Below, piece after piece: positions 18,329 to 26,847 of a stretch of DNA of 64,000 nt (within the stretch, counting starts at the first letter, position 1; every line of letters begins with the position of its first letter). A model generated the notes under the pieces. It had not been told where the DNA came from. It saw only the letters and a program-made list of their open reading frames with translations, and did no database searches. The stretch comes from Thiorhodovibrio litoralis (lineage in GTDB: Bacteria > Pseudomonadota > Gammaproteobacteria > Chromatiales > Chromatiaceae): positions 2,838,501 to 2,902,500 of the forward strand of contig NZ_CP121473.1 of the NCBI RefSeq assembly GCF_033954455.1, read 5' to 3'. Position numbers and translations under genes: made by a program.

Positions 18329-18625
18329 TCAAACGCAGCCAGTCGGCTTTGGCAAGCCGCCCCACTTGCAGATCAGCTTCATCGGACCTTTTTTGAAGAT
18401 GTTGTAAAGCTCTTTCGTCGAGACGCTCTGCTTCTTGGCAAAGATGCGAATCGGCGGCACCACGCCATCGTTCTCGTACATCGCCCGCGCCTCGCGGATG
18501 AAGCCCATCACCTGATCGTTCATCTCAAAATCATCTGTGGTGGCAAGCTCTTGCGCCACTTCCTCGCTCCAATCGTCACGATTGACCAAAAATCCCTCAT
18601 TATCAAGGGCAACGCTGATAGTCAT
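18329..18625 (-). CDS. DsrC/TusE-family sulfur carrier protein with two C-terminal cysteines
   Basis: The 98-residue protein has the DsrC/TusE fold signature and ends GGLPKPTGCV. Two cysteines lie in the C-terminal arm, the penultimate residue and one 11 positions earlier (MKLICKWGG), the arrangement of DsrC rather than TusE, which keeps only the penultimate one. DsrC carries sulfur as a persulfide or trisulfide and serves dissimilatory sulfite reductase; TusE serves tRNA 2-thiouridylation. No dsr or tus genes are nearby. The ATG at 18625 is chosen because AGGAG lies seven bases upstream; an in-frame ATG six codons earlier lacks this. A shortened N-terminus makes it slightly smaller than canonical DsrC (about 105-112 residues). 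Confidence 0.88.
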   Translation of the reverse strand: MTISVALDNEGFLVNRDDWSEEVAQELATTDDFEMNDQVMGFIREARAMYENDGVVPPIRIFAKKQSVSTKELYNIFKKGPMKLICKWGGLPKPTGCV

Positions 18626-18878
18626 GAGAAAGCTCCTGAACATTTTTTACTGAGAAATCCAAGCCTCGCGCGAACCCCGCTGCGCCCTTTTTCGATCAAC
18701 GCGCAAAGCCGAGTCGGCGACACCCAAGGACAGTGGAGGCAGAGCCGGCGCATATCCAGCCCTGACTCCCAAGCGCCACGCGGAACTCGGCGCGTTTTCT
18801 TTGGCCGGCTTGATTTGCTCGGCGTACAGTGCTTTCGGTGCATCACGCGGCAGAGACAACCGTAGCTTCTTGAATCGA

Positions 18879-19211
18879 TCAGGGATTGTTAGGCGCCGGT
18901 CTGATAAGTTTTATTTCCTCTGCAGCGATGCCAGCCTGCCATGTTCTATCAGGCATTTCGATCGTGTAAGCGATGCTTCCGTCAAACGCGATATCAATCG
19001 CAACGATCGTGCCGCTCCCGGAACCATTGTACTTGGATGCAAAGGTCACCTGATCGTTGAACTTGTAGGGTGTTTCAACCGACAGCTTATACCCTTTATG
19101 TGCCTTTTCAATCATCATGTTATTTCTCCCGCTGTGCGGTGACGCATTTGTGACAGAGGTGAAGGCCACGCCTAGGGCGACCAGTCCGGCAATAGTTTCG
19201 CTAACGCGCAT
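18879..19211 (-). CDS. small exported protein of unknown function
   Basis: The 110-residue protein from the ATG at 19211 starts with a Sec-type signal peptide (MRVSETIAGLVALGVAFTSV, cleavage likely after TNA). A ~85-residue mature part rich in beta-prone residues follows (VETPYKFNDQVTFASKY, GSGTIVAIDIAF). No family is recognised. An in-frame ATG ten codons earlier is possible but would blunt the signal peptide. The protein is encoded on the minus strand between the DsrC-like gene and an antitoxin remnant; the 253-base stretch 18626-18878 next to it shows nothing I can identify. Confidence 0.5.
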   Translation of the reverse strand: MRVSETIAGLVALGVAFTSVTNASPHSGRNNMMIEKAHKGYKLSVETPYKFNDQVTFASKYNGSGSGTIVAIDIAFDGSIAYTIEMPDRTWQAGIAAEEIKLIRPAPNNP

Positions 19212-19234
19212 CAGAATTCCCCGGTTACTAAGTC

Positions 19235-19465
19235 CTACCATTGTGAGGTAACTTTAGGCCATTTTTTCAGACGATGAAAATCCTCACTACAGGCCAGCTC
19301 TTCTGCCTCAGCGGTTTGCGCTCTGACAAGATCCCACCGAACCTGAAGGTTCAGCCAAAAATCGGCGGAAACCCTAAAGTTCGTGTTTGGGGCGAGCGTA
19401 GCGGCAGGTCGCCGTTGGCCTGTACGAGAATGGATTGCTTGATAAGATGATCCATTGGGCTGCAA
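19235..19465 (-). pseudogene. remnant of a HigA-family antitoxin (C-terminal part)
   Basis: The conceptual translation contains FRVSADFWLNLQVRWDL followed by a short helix, which is the conserved C-terminal end of HigA-type (XRE family) antitoxins (the usual motif is SAEFWLNLQ..YDL). The helix-turn-helix N-terminal half expected upstream is missing and replaced by unrelated residues, and no HigB toxin partner is present. The unit is best read as a decayed antitoxin. The extent of the remnant is approximate; the real homology covers about 19260-19385. Confidence 0.6.
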
Positions 19466-20115
19466 ATGAGGCGAGAAGGGTGCGTTTTTTCACTAGCGAG
19501 TTTTCAGTGAGGTTGGCGCCTTTGCTCGCGGCAAGGGGCGTTGGCTTGGCCGGTGCGCTCTTGATGGCTGTCCTGCTGCTCGGCGCGGGCGGCTGCGCTC
19601 CTACCATCCCCTCGGGGGACACGGGACTGCGTGTGAGTGTGACGGCGCCGATCAGGATTCCGGCGGGGCGGGCGCATGCGACCTTTCAGCGCGGTCGGCT
19701 GGCGAGCGCGAGCAGCAAGCTAAACCCGTATTGCGAGTTGGAGGTGCGCACGGTAGCGCCAGCGGAGGGGACCCGGATCGCGTCCGGGGACTTTGTGGTG
19801 AGTCGGATCAACTCGCGGATTTTGGTGGACCCGACGACGCGTATCTCGGCGGTGATGATGATGAGCAGCTGCTCGGACCCGCTGTTTCAGGAGTCGGTCT
19901 GGTGGCTGAAATCGAGCGCGCCGAGTGATGTGCCAAGTGATGTCATGTACCTGCGCTGTATCGCGCCCTATTACAATTGCGCCTTCGGTCCGCCGCTGCT
20001 GCCGGCGCAGGTGCAGCAGCAGGTTGGACGCTATTTGGAGGTGAAGTGGGCAACAGGCCCCAGCCTGGCTAAATCGTCCGGTCGGTTGATGTCCACCAGC
20101 GACGGCAGTCGTTGA
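19447..20115 (+). CDS. putative lipoprotein of unknown function
   Basis: The ~222-residue protein has a basic N-terminal stretch, a hydrophobic helix (GLAGALLMAVLLLGAGG) and a cysteine placed as a lipobox (LGAGGCAP), so it is probably exported and lipid-anchored. The mature part contains several cysteines, a run of three methionines and no recognised domain. The ATG at 19447 is chosen; a TTG four codons upstream is the alternative. The divergent 5' region overlaps the antitoxin remnant. The 103-base gap before the DUF3050 gene shows no clear terminator. Confidence 0.5.
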   Translation: MIHWAANEARRVRFFTSEFSVRLAPLLAARGVGLAGALLMAVLLLGAGGCAPTIPSGDTGLRVSVTAPIRIPAGRAHATFQRGRLASASSKLNPYCELEVRTVAPAEGTRIASGDFVVSRINSRILVDPTTRISAVMMMSSCSDPLFQESVWWLKSSAPSDVPSDVMYLRCIAPYYNCAFGPPLLPAQVQQQVGRYLEVKWATGPSLAKSSGRLMSTSDGSR

Positions 20116-20218
20116 GTTTGCCAGTTGAGGGCGTTTAATGCGGTCATGGTCCGCTCGGCAACCTGGGCCGTTCCCAAGGCATGTCCGTGAACAGGATGAC
20201 TGACGCTTTTTTATCCGA

Positions 20219-20992
20219 TCAGCCGCGCGCGGTTTCGATCGCCTCCAGCACGCCGTCCCAGAAGCGGATGCGGGCGCAGATGGCTTCCTCGGCGGCGGCT
20301 TCGGCCTCGGTGTGCTTTTCGGGATCATCGCCGCACAGGTGCTCGAGCAGTTGCAGTGACAGGGGGCCGTGGAAGTCTTCGTCGAGATGGATGTGGCGCT
20401 TGAGGTAGTAGTGGAAGCTTGGCGCATCCGCCTCGGTGATGTCCATGTCGCTGAGCAGGCGGCGAAACATTTGCGGGATGACGCGCTCGCGCCCGAGCGC
20501 CAGGGCGGCGGCGACTTCGTGCGGCTTGTCTTCGTCGATGAAGCAGAACGTGGTTTCCATGAAATCCCGCGCGGGGCGGGGCAGGGGGGTGGCGCGGATG
20601 GCCTCGCGCAGTCCGCCGCGGGCGACTTGCTCGACAAAGGCGATCGCCGGGCTGGCATCGGCGCCGATTTCGGCCATGGCGCCGGTGTAGAGTTCGAAGT
20701 GGCTGCCGTATTCTGGTCCCGCGCCACGGTCCATGCAGTCGGATTCTTCCTCCAGCACCAACTGGTTGATGAAATAGCGCACCGCCGGGTCGCCCACGGG
20801 CGTCCAGGGCACCCGAACGGGCGCGACCTGCTGTTGCAGGTATTTGATCAGCGACATGAAATCCCACACCGAGTAGATGTGATGCTGCATGAAGATGCGC
20901 AGGTCCGAGACGTCGCGCAAGGCGGCGTAGATGCGGTGTGATTCCAGCTCCTGTTGCAGCGGCTCGATGTGGTCAAGTTGCAGTTGGGTCAT
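20219..20992 (-). CDS. DUF3050 family protein (haem-oxygenase-like fold)
   Basis: The 257-residue all-helical protein matches the DUF3050 family in length and motifs: FMQHHIYSVWDFM near residue 34-46, NQLVLEEESD, YGSHFELY and HIHLDEDFHGP near 205-215. The spaced His/Glu/Asp residues resemble a haem-oxygenase-like or di-iron oxidase core, a fold placement I recall for this family and have not tested here. It is the last gene of a minus-strand run nadB - carbonic anhydrase - DUF3050, 42 bp after the carbonic anhydrase stop. The substrate is unknown. Confidence 0.8.
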   Translation of the reverse strand: MTQLQLDHIEPLQQELESHRIYAALRDVSDLRIFMQHHIYSVWDFMSLIKYLQQQVAPVRVPWTPVGDPAVRYFINQLVLEEESDCMDRGAGPEYGSHFELYTGAMAEIGADASPAIAFVEQVARGGLREAIRATPLPRPARDFMETTFCFIDEDKPHEVAAALALGRERVIPQMFRRLLSDMDITEADAPSFHYYLKRHIHLDEDFHGPLSLQLLEHLCGDDPEKHTEAEAAAEEAICARIRFWDGVLEAIETARG

Positions 20993-21034
20993 TGGTATTT
21001 GTGATCGCGATAGCTTTGGGTGTTTGCTGGAATA

Positions 21035-21688
21035 TCAGCGCGGGGCTTCGACAATCCAACCGGCATCGTCGCAACGGGCGGCAGCGAGGCCGGCGAGGGA
21101 GTCGATCTCCGGGACTTGCTGGCGCAGGATGCCGTCGCTGATGCTGTAGGTCCAGCCGTGGACGACCAGGCGTTGGCCTTTTTTCCAGGCATTCTTGACG
21201 ATGGTGGTGTTACAGACGTTGGTCACCTGCTCGGTCACATTCAACTCGCACAGGCGGTCGAGGCGCTGAGGGTCGCTGAGCGTTGCCAGTTCATCGGCAT
21301 GATAGCGGCCGACATCGCGGATATGGCGCAGCCAGTTGTCGATCAGGCCATGGTCGTGGGAGTCGAGCGCGGCCTTAACGCCGCCGCAATCATAGTGGCC
21401 ACAGACAATGATGTGCTCGACTTGCAGCACGTCAACCGCGTATTGAATGACCGACAGGCAATTGAGGTCGGTATGAACCACCACATTGGCAATATTGCGG
21501 TGCACGAAGACCTCGCCCGGCGGCAGCCCGACGATCTCATTCGCCGGCACTCGGCTGTCGGCGCAGCCGATCCACAGATAGCGCGGTGACTGCTGAGAGG
21601 CAAGCCGGGGGAAAAACTCGGGGTCGCGCTGCTTGACGCTTTCGGCCCAGGCGCGGTTATTGGTGAAGAGGTGGGGCAGTGTTTTCAT
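21035..21688 (-). CDS. can: beta-class carbonic anhydrase
   Basis: The 217-residue enzyme has all beta-class zinc-site motifs: GCADSRVPA (Cys plus the Asp-Arg dyad, about residue 42) and CGHYDCGG (His and Cys, about 98-105). It hydrates CO2 to bicarbonate in the cytoplasm, which matters for carboxylation or carbon fixation. The size and N-terminus (MKTLPHLFTNNRAWA) match the E. coli Can type. It starts five bases after the nadB stop, so the two are almost certainly in one transcript. Confidence 0.95.
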   Translation of the reverse strand: MKTLPHLFTNNRAWAESVKQRDPEFFPRLASQQSPRYLWIGCADSRVPANEIVGLPPGEVFVHRNIANVVVHTDLNCLSVIQYAVDVLQVEHIIVCGHYDCGGVKAALDSHDHGLIDNWLRHIRDVGRYHADELATLSDPQRLDRLCELNVTEQVTNVCNTTIVKNAWKKGQRLVVHGWTYSISDGILRQQVPEIDSLAGLAAARCDDAGWIVEAPR

Positions 21689-21693
21689 GGGGT

Positions 21694-23325
21694 TTAATCG
21701 GCCTTTCCCGGCGTGCGCGGCCGGTAGCGGTCGGGGATCAGGATGGTCGGCGAGCGCTGCAGCGGGTCGAGGTGCGGGAAGTCGAGCGTGAAGTGCAGTC
21801 CGCGGCTCTCGCGCCGGCGGTACGCGGACTGGACGATGAGATCGGCCACCTCGACCAGATTGCGCAGCTCGATTAGGTTTGAGTTGACGCGGAAGTGGCT
21901 GTAGTGCTCGATGATCTCCGAGCGCAGCAGGTCGATGCGACGGCGCGCGCGTATCAGACGTTTATTGGTACGCACAATGCCGACATAGTCCCACATGAAG
22001 CGGCGCAGTTCCTCCCAGTTATGGGAGATGACGATCTCCTCATCCGGCTCGGTGACGCGACTGGCATCCCAGTCCGCCACCTCGGGCGGCTGCTCCCAGG
22101 CAATCATCAGCTGTTCGATGTCCGCAGCGGCCAGTTCGCCGAACACCAAGCATTCGAGCAGGGAATTACTGGCCATGCGGTTGGCCCCATGCAATCCGGT
22201 ATAGGCGGTTTCGCCGATCGCATAAAGGCCGGGGACATCGGTGCGCGCCTGGGCGTCGGTCAGCACGCCGCCGCAGGTGTAATGCGCCGCCGGGACCACC
22301 GGGATGGGCTCTTTGGTGATGTCGAGCCCGATCTCCAGGCAGCGCGCGTGGATGGTCGGGAAGTGCTCAATGATAAAATCAGCCGGTTTGTGGGAGATAT
22401 CGAGCAGCACAAATTTACTGCCAATGCGCTTGATCTCCCGGTCGATGGCGCGGGCAACGATGTCGCGCGGGGCGAGCTCCGCGCACTCGTCGAAGCGCGG
22501 CATGAAGCGCTCACCATTGGGCAGCAGCAGATGGGCACCCTCGCCGCGCAGCGCCTCGCTGATGAGAAACGACTTGGCCTTGGAGTGATACAGGCAGGTC
22601 GGGTGGAATTGCATGAATTCCATGTTCGCCACCCGGCAGCCGGCGCGCCAGGCCATGGCGATGCCGTCACCGGTGGCGACATCCGGATTGCTGGTGTAGA
22701 CATAGACCTTGCTCGCACCGCCGCTGGCCAGCACCACAAAGCGCGCCAGCATGGTGCGGACCTCGCCGCTTTGGTTGTCGAGCACATAGGCGCCGAGGCA
22801 GCGGTTGTCGTCGCGCCCGATGCGATTGGCGGTGATCAGATCAATCGCCGTGTGATGCTCATACAGGGTGATGTTCGCCCGCGCGCGCGCGGCTGAGTCA
22901 AGTGTGTTGGAGACGGCTTGCCCGGTGGCATCAGCGGCATGCACCACCCGCCTGTGGGTATGGCCGCCCTCGCGGGTGAGGTGATAGCCATCCTCGCTTT
23001 CGCTGGCCGGGTCGCGGGTAAACTGCACGCCCTCTTGAATCAGCCAGCGGATGTTGTCCGGCCCATGCTTGACCACCAGCTCGACGATCTCGCGATCGCA
23101 CAGTCCGGCGCCGGCGCGCAGGGTATCCTGCACATGGGACTCCAGCGAATCATCGGCGGCCAGCACCGCGGAGATGCCGCCCTGGGCATAGAGAGTGTTT
23201 CCCTCGGGCAGCGCGCGCTTGGCCAACACGGCCACGTCGATATCCTGGCGCAGACGCAGGGCCAGGCTGAGACCGGCAGCGCCGCTGCCGATGATCAGCA
23301 CATCATGTCGAGTGGCACTTGGCAT
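21694..23325 (-). CDS. nadB: L-aspartate oxidase
   Basis: The 543-residue flavoprotein belongs to the fumarate reductase/SdhA superfamily and makes iminoaspartate for NAD biosynthesis. Evidence includes the FAD Rossmann motif [26 protein letters not shown], the long-chain motif [14 protein letters not shown] and the active-site region [14 protein letters not shown]. The helical C-terminal domain is complete. It is followed at once by carbonic anhydrase. The upstream 349 bases to rpoE contain divergent promoters but no gene. Confidence 0.95.
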   Translation of the reverse strand: MPSATRHDVLIIGSGAAGLSLALRLRQDIDVAVLAKRALPEGNTLYAQGGISAVLAADDSLESHVQDTLRAGAGLCDREIVELVVKHGPDNIRWLIQEGVQFTRDPASESEDGYHLTREGGHTHRRVVHAADATGQAVSNTLDSAARARANITLYEHHTAIDLITANRIGRDDNRCLGAYVLDNQSGEVRTMLARFVVLASGGASKVYVYTSNPDVATGDGIAMAWRAGCRVANMEFMQFHPTCLYHSKAKSFLISEALRGEGAHLLLPNGERFMPRFDECAELAPRDIVARAIDREIKRIGSKFVLLDISHKPADFIIEHFPTIHARCLEIGLDITKEPIPVVPAAHYTCGGVLTDAQARTDVPGLYAIGETAYTGLHGANRMASNSLLECLVFGELAAADIEQLMIAWEQPPEVADWDASRVTEPDEEIVISHNWEELRRFMWDYVGIVRTNKRLIRARRRIDLLRSEIIEHYSHFRVNSNLIELRNLVEVADLIVQSAYRRRESRGLHFTLDFPHLDPLQRSPTILIPDRYRPRTPGKAD

Positions 23326-23497
23326 GGCGATGATGTCCGGGTTGAGGCGAAGCTTGGGTGGATTGCGGTTTGCCGCGATTGCGCGTGCGCGTCACGCGGC
23401 GGGTGCCTGGTCAAAGTATAGCGAAACAAGCGGTGTAGTTCGGTTGGTTTCGCGCGGGTGATCTGCCGCAAAATCGAAAATCTCTTTGCGATCTCGA

Positions 23498-23503
23498 TAT
23501 AAT
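23498..23503 (+). promoter_or_regulatory. candidate sigma-70 -10 box upstream of rpoE
   Basis: A perfect TATAAT occurs here, 172 bases upstream of the rpoE start, but no good -35 hexamer lies 16-18 bases further upstream. It may drive basal transcription of the sigma-E operon. Confidence 0.3.
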
Positions 23504-23605
23504 GCCCGGTGAATGGTCCGAACGCGAAAGCCGCCACCGGCAGCGAGCGACGGGTGCGACCCGGTTAGGCTGCTCGCCACAGGCTTTCTGTCGTTCGGGC
23601 GGAAC

Positions 23606-23633
23606 GAACTTTTTCAACCAAGTCGATGTCAAT
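23606..23633 (+). promoter_or_regulatory. candidate sigma-E (ECF) autoregulatory promoter of rpoE
   Basis: GAACTT at 23606-23611 followed 17 bases later by TCAAT (23629-23633) fits the sigma-E pattern of an AACTT -35 and a TCnnA-type -10. It sits about 40 bases upstream of the rpoE start codon. Sigma-E operons are commonly autoregulated, so the placement is logical, but the match is by eye only. Confidence 0.45.
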
Positions 23634-23674
23634 GGCATCGGAGCTGGCAGGGAAGGGCCAGCAGGGCGACACTG

Positions 23675-24247
23675 ATGTCCGAGCGTGAAGTTGATCATGC
23701 CTTGGTGGTCCGGGCCCAGAGTGGTGACCGGCGCGCCTTCGACCTGCTGATGCTCAAATACCAGCAGCGCGTGGCGGGCTTGATCGGGCGTTATTTGCGC
23801 GACAGCGCGGAGGTGCTCGATGTCACTCAGGAGGCCTTTATTAAGGCCTATCGCGCCTTGCCGAACTTCCGTGGCGAGAGTGCGTTTTACACCTGGATTT
23901 ACCGCATTGCGATCAACACAGTCAAAAATCACCTGGTGGCCCAGGGGCGCCGCCCGCCGGGCGACGATGTCGATGCGGAAACGGCCGAGCAGATGGATGC
24001 CGGCGCGCGGCTGCGCGACACCGCCACGCCCGAACGGGAGCTGCTGAGCGATGAGATCGCGCGCACGGTTCAGCGGGCGCTTGATGAATTGCCGGATGAT
24101 TTGCGCACCGCCATCGTGCTGCGCGAGCTTGAAGGCATGAGCTACGAGGAGATTGCCGAGGCCATGGACTGTCCCATTGGAACTGTGCGCTCGCGCATCT
24201 TCCGCGCGCGTGAGGCCATCGACAAGCATTTGCGTCCGCTGCTTTGA
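23675..24247 (+). CDS. rpoE: ECF RNA polymerase sigma factor sigma-E
   Basis: The 190-residue ECF sigma factor has region 2 (VLDVTQEAFIKAYRALPNFR, then FYTWIYRIAINT) that recognises the -10 and melts DNA. A linker and region 4 (YEEIAEAMDCPIGTVRSRIF) that recognises the -35 follow. It directs the envelope-stress response and is held at the membrane by RseA, encoded next. The ATG at 23675 gives the family N-terminus MSEREVDHALV; the frame stays open upstream but the extension is not conserved-looking. It heads rpoE-rseA-rseB-rseC. Confidence 0.97.
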   Translation: MSEREVDHALVVRAQSGDRRAFDLLMLKYQQRVAGLIGRYLRDSAEVLDVTQEAFIKAYRALPNFRGESAFYTWIYRIAINTVKNHLVAQGRRPPGDDVDAETAEQMDAGARLRDTATPERELLSDEIARTVQRALDELPDDLRTAIVLRELEGMSYEEIAEAMDCPIGTVRSRIFRAREAIDKHLRPLL

Positions 24248-24270
24248 ACAGCGCAACCCGACCACCGCAC

Positions 24271-24312
24271 CCTGACAATCGAACCCTGACAATCGAACCC
24301 TGACAATCGAAC
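24271..24312. repeat. three perfect 14-bp tandem repeats between rpoE and rseA
   Basis: CCTGACAATCGAAC is repeated exactly three times head to tail, followed by a decayed fourth copy (TCTAACAACC...). It fills most of the 80-base space between the rpoE stop and the rseA start. The unit is not a multiple of three and the stretch is non-coding. Confidence 0.9.
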
Positions 24313-24327
24313 TCTAACAACCACACA

Positions 24328-25098
24328 ATGACACAGACTCTCGCGCAACAGCGAATTTCGGCTCTGCTCGATCAAGAAATCAGCCACGGCCAGATCGGCG
24401 AGGCTCTTGCGGAATTGGGCGATAACACCGAGCTGCGCGCCAGCTGGGGACGCTACCATTTGATACGCAGTGTCCTGCGCGGAGAGACAGTATCCGCTGA
24501 GTACCAAGGCATTGCCGAGCGCGTCAGTGTGCGCCTGGCGGGGGAGGCGATCTCTCCAGATGCAGCACCGCCAGATGCAGCACTGCCGGAACCGACGCTG
24601 GACGACGAAAACCGGCCTGCGGACCGACGCCGCCGCACCTCAGGCTTCTCCCAAGCCCACAGGTCCAGCCGCCCGCATACCAGACGCGGACTCGCACGCG
24701 CGCGCACCTGGTGGCCGCTAATCGGCGCGGCTGTAGCTGGTCTGATGGTGCTCGGCGTCGTGCTGCGCATGCCCGATGGGCTTGGTCCCAATGCAGCGCC
24801 GGGCGATATGCCAACGGCAGGCGCACCAAGAATTGCGAGCGATGCATCGCCGCTCAAAGCAACGCAGTCTTCCGCCGCTCCTGCGCTCGCCGCGACTGGG
24901 GCACTCGGCACAGCGACCAAAGGTCCGACGGCCTGGCGTTCGAGCTCGGATGCTATCCAGCCTTGGTCCGCGAGCCAGCCGCGCGTCAAAGCCAAGCTCA
25001 ATCACTTGCTTGTCGGACACCAGGACCGTGTCGCCACGGCCAGCATCAAGGGTTTTCTCCCCTATGCCACCCTCGTCGGTTATAACACCCAACCCTGA
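24328..25098 (+). CDS. rseA: sigma-E anti-sigma factor RseA
   Basis: The 256-residue protein has an N-terminal cytoplasmic anti-sigma domain (RISALLDQEISHG..., residues 1-70) of the RseA/MucA type and an Arg-rich linker. A single membrane helix (~132-152, WWPLIGAAVAGLMVLGVVL) and a periplasmic domain follow, ending in the MucA-like FLPYATLVGYNTQP. It binds sigma-E at the membrane and is degraded by regulated proteolysis when outer-membrane proteins misfold. It sits between rpoE and rseB as expected. Confidence 0.9.
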   Translation: MTQTLAQQRISALLDQEISHGQIGEALAELGDNTELRASWGRYHLIRSVLRGETVSAEYQGIAERVSVRLAGEAISPDAAPPDAALPEPTLDDENRPADRRRRTSGFSQAHRSSRPHTRRGLARARTWWPLIGAAVAGLMVLGVVLRMPDGLGPNAAPGDMPTAGAPRIASDASPLKATQSSAAPALAATGALGTATKGPTAWRSSSDAIQPWSASQPRVKAKLNHLLVGHQDRVATASIKGFLPYATLVGYNTQP

Positions 25099-25108
25099 GC
25101 CCCTGGTA

Positions 25109-26332
25109 GTGCGGCGGGGTTGGGGCCAGGTTTCCCTGATCATCTCCCTGGTCACCTCTGGGATCATCAGATTCCTGCTGCTTTGTGTCGCTAGTCCGCT
25201 AATTGCCTTGGCGTCCGCGGCACCCGTTCCCGGTGAAAATTTAGCCGCCGAGCGTCCGTTTGCGTTGCTCGAGCGCATGGCGCAAGCGCTTGAAACAACT
25301 GATTTTGAAGGGACTTTTGTCTATCAGTACGGCAATTCCTTATCGGCCATGCGCGTTGTGCATCGCCTGCGAAACGGCGACTCGCAGGAAAGCCTGCTGA
25401 CACTCAACGGTCCGATCCGCACCATCGGTCGCAACGGTCAGTCCGTGTCTTGTCTGCTCTCCGGAGGGCAGTCGGTGCTGCTGCGTCGCGAGCATCCGTC
25501 TGGGGTTCTTGCTCGGGACAATCCGACCCCGGCGCCGGATTGGCAGGCACTGTCCAAACACTATCGGTTCGGTCTGCTTGAGGCGACACGAGTCGCCGGG
25601 CGCGCGGCGGATGTGGTGGCCATCGCTCCCAGGGATAATCTGCGCTACGGTTACCGTTTCTCAATCGATCGCGCTTCCGGTCTGCCGCTTCGCACCGCGC
25701 TGCTTGACGCGGGCGGACTACCAATTCAGCAACTGATGTTCACCGAGGTACAATTCGGCGCGGAGCCCTCAACAGAAGCGGCAGCCGCTGCACAATCGGC
25801 AGTGTCCTCCGCTCGACAGCCGACCGCCAGGTCGCTTGGCGAGCCCGTTGCTGATCCAGTTGCTGATCCCGTTGCTGAGCCGGGCGGCCTGCCCGCTTTA
25901 GAGACAAATGTCGAAATTGCTGGCGAATCCTCTGGCGTCGCCCCCGATCCGATCCCGCTCACGCCCGCAAAAACCTTGGACAAAAATTGGGAATTCAAAG
26001 AATTACCGGATGGTTTTAATGTAATATCTCACGAATGGATCGACTCAGACGAGGGCGCGCAGCAGGAATACTTTCTGCTCGGTGACGGTCTCGCGTCCGT
26101 GTCGGTCTACGTCGAGCAAAGTGAGCAGCCCGGATTGGCGGGGCAAACCCAGATGGCAGCGATTCACGCCGCCGGCAAATGGCTGGATGGCTATCAGATC
26201 ACCGCAGTCGGTGAAGTGCCGGCAGAGACCGTGACCGCGCTGGTCGATGCGATCAGCAAAAAACCCGGGGGCGAGGAGGGGGCGGCTTGGTCCGCGGCGC
26301 CGGGTGCGTCGCAGCAGGAGCAATCACCATGA
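25109..26332 (+). CDS. rseB: sigma-E factor regulatory protein RseB (MucB)
   Basis: The ~407-residue periplasmic protein begins with a signal peptide (twin Arg, then LIISLVTSGIIRFLLLCVAS, cleavage near ALASA). The MucB/RseB N-terminal lipoprotein-like domain (LERMAQALETTDFEGTFVYQ) and the C-terminal domain ending ITAVGEVPAETVTALVDAIS follow. It shields RseA from DegS. Between the domains is an Ala/Pro/Val/Asp-rich linker with a VADP-type repeat, longer than usual. No ATG fits the signal peptide; the GTG at 25109 is the most sensible start, 10 bases after the rseA stop. Confidence 0.88.
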   Translation: MRRGWGQVSLIISLVTSGIIRFLLLCVASPLIALASAAPVPGENLAAERPFALLERMAQALETTDFEGTFVYQYGNSLSAMRVVHRLRNGDSQESLLTLNGPIRTIGRNGQSVSCLLSGGQSVLLRREHPSGVLARDNPTPAPDWQALSKHYRFGLLEATRVAGRAADVVAIAPRDNLRYGYRFSIDRASGLPLRTALLDAGGLPIQQLMFTEVQFGAEPSTEAAAAAQSAVSSARQPTARSLGEPVADPVADPVAEPGGLPALETNVEIAGESSGVAPDPIPLTPAKTLDKNWEFKELPDGFNVISHEWIDSDEGAQQEYFLLGDGLASVSVYVEQSEQPGLAGQTQMAAIHAAGKWLDGYQITAVGEVPAETVTALVDAISKKPGGEEGAAWSAAPGASQQEQSP

Positions 26333-26847
26333 TCGAGGAAGCCGCCATCGTCGTCGCCGTTCATGGCTCAGATGCAGAGGTCGAGCCTCAGCGACGCGCG
26401 ACCTGTGATCACTGCGGTGTGAAGGGAACTTGCGGCACCTCACTGATCGACCGCTTTTTGGGCCGGCGCCCGCTGCGGCTGCATGTCGAGAATGCCATCG
26501 GTGCGCGCGTGGGCGAGCGGGTCATGATTGGCATGGCCGATGCGGTTTTGCTGCGCGCCGCCGTTGCTGCCTACCTCGTCCCGCTGCTCGGGCTCATTTT
26601 CGGCGCTGCCGTGACGCTCGAGCTGGCGACCCGCTGGCAGTGGCCGGGCGCTGATCTCTGGTCCCTGGCCGGCGGCCTGCTCGGGTTCGCGCTGGCACTG
26701 CGCTGGACTGGCAGCTATAGTCGCCGCCTGCGCGCCAATCCGCATTATCGCCCCACGCTAATTGGGCGCGCTCCGGCCGATGCAAGCGTTGGTGATCGCC
26801 CCAGATCTGCGCGGGTCACTCTGAACCCCGAACTGCCGAAAACCTGA
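26329..26847 (+). CDS. rseC: SoxR-reducing system / RseC family protein
   Basis: The 172-residue protein has an N-terminal soluble part with the RseC cysteine cluster (CDHCGVKGTCGTSLIDRF, residues ~26-43). Two adjacent membrane helices follow (~75-97 and ~105-125), and then a short basic tail. RseC is a small inner-membrane protein encoded with rseA/rseB, linked in E. coli to SoxR reduction. Its ATG overlaps the rseB stop (ATGA) with AGGAG just upstream, so they are translationally coupled. Confidence 0.92.
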   Translation: MIEEAAIVVAVHGSDAEVEPQRRATCDHCGVKGTCGTSLIDRFLGRRPLRLHVENAIGARVGERVMIGMADAVLLRAAVAAYLVPLLGLIFGAAVTLELATRWQWPGADLWSLAGGLLGFALALRWTGSYSRRLRANPHYRPTLIGRAPADASVGDRPRSARVTLNPELPKT

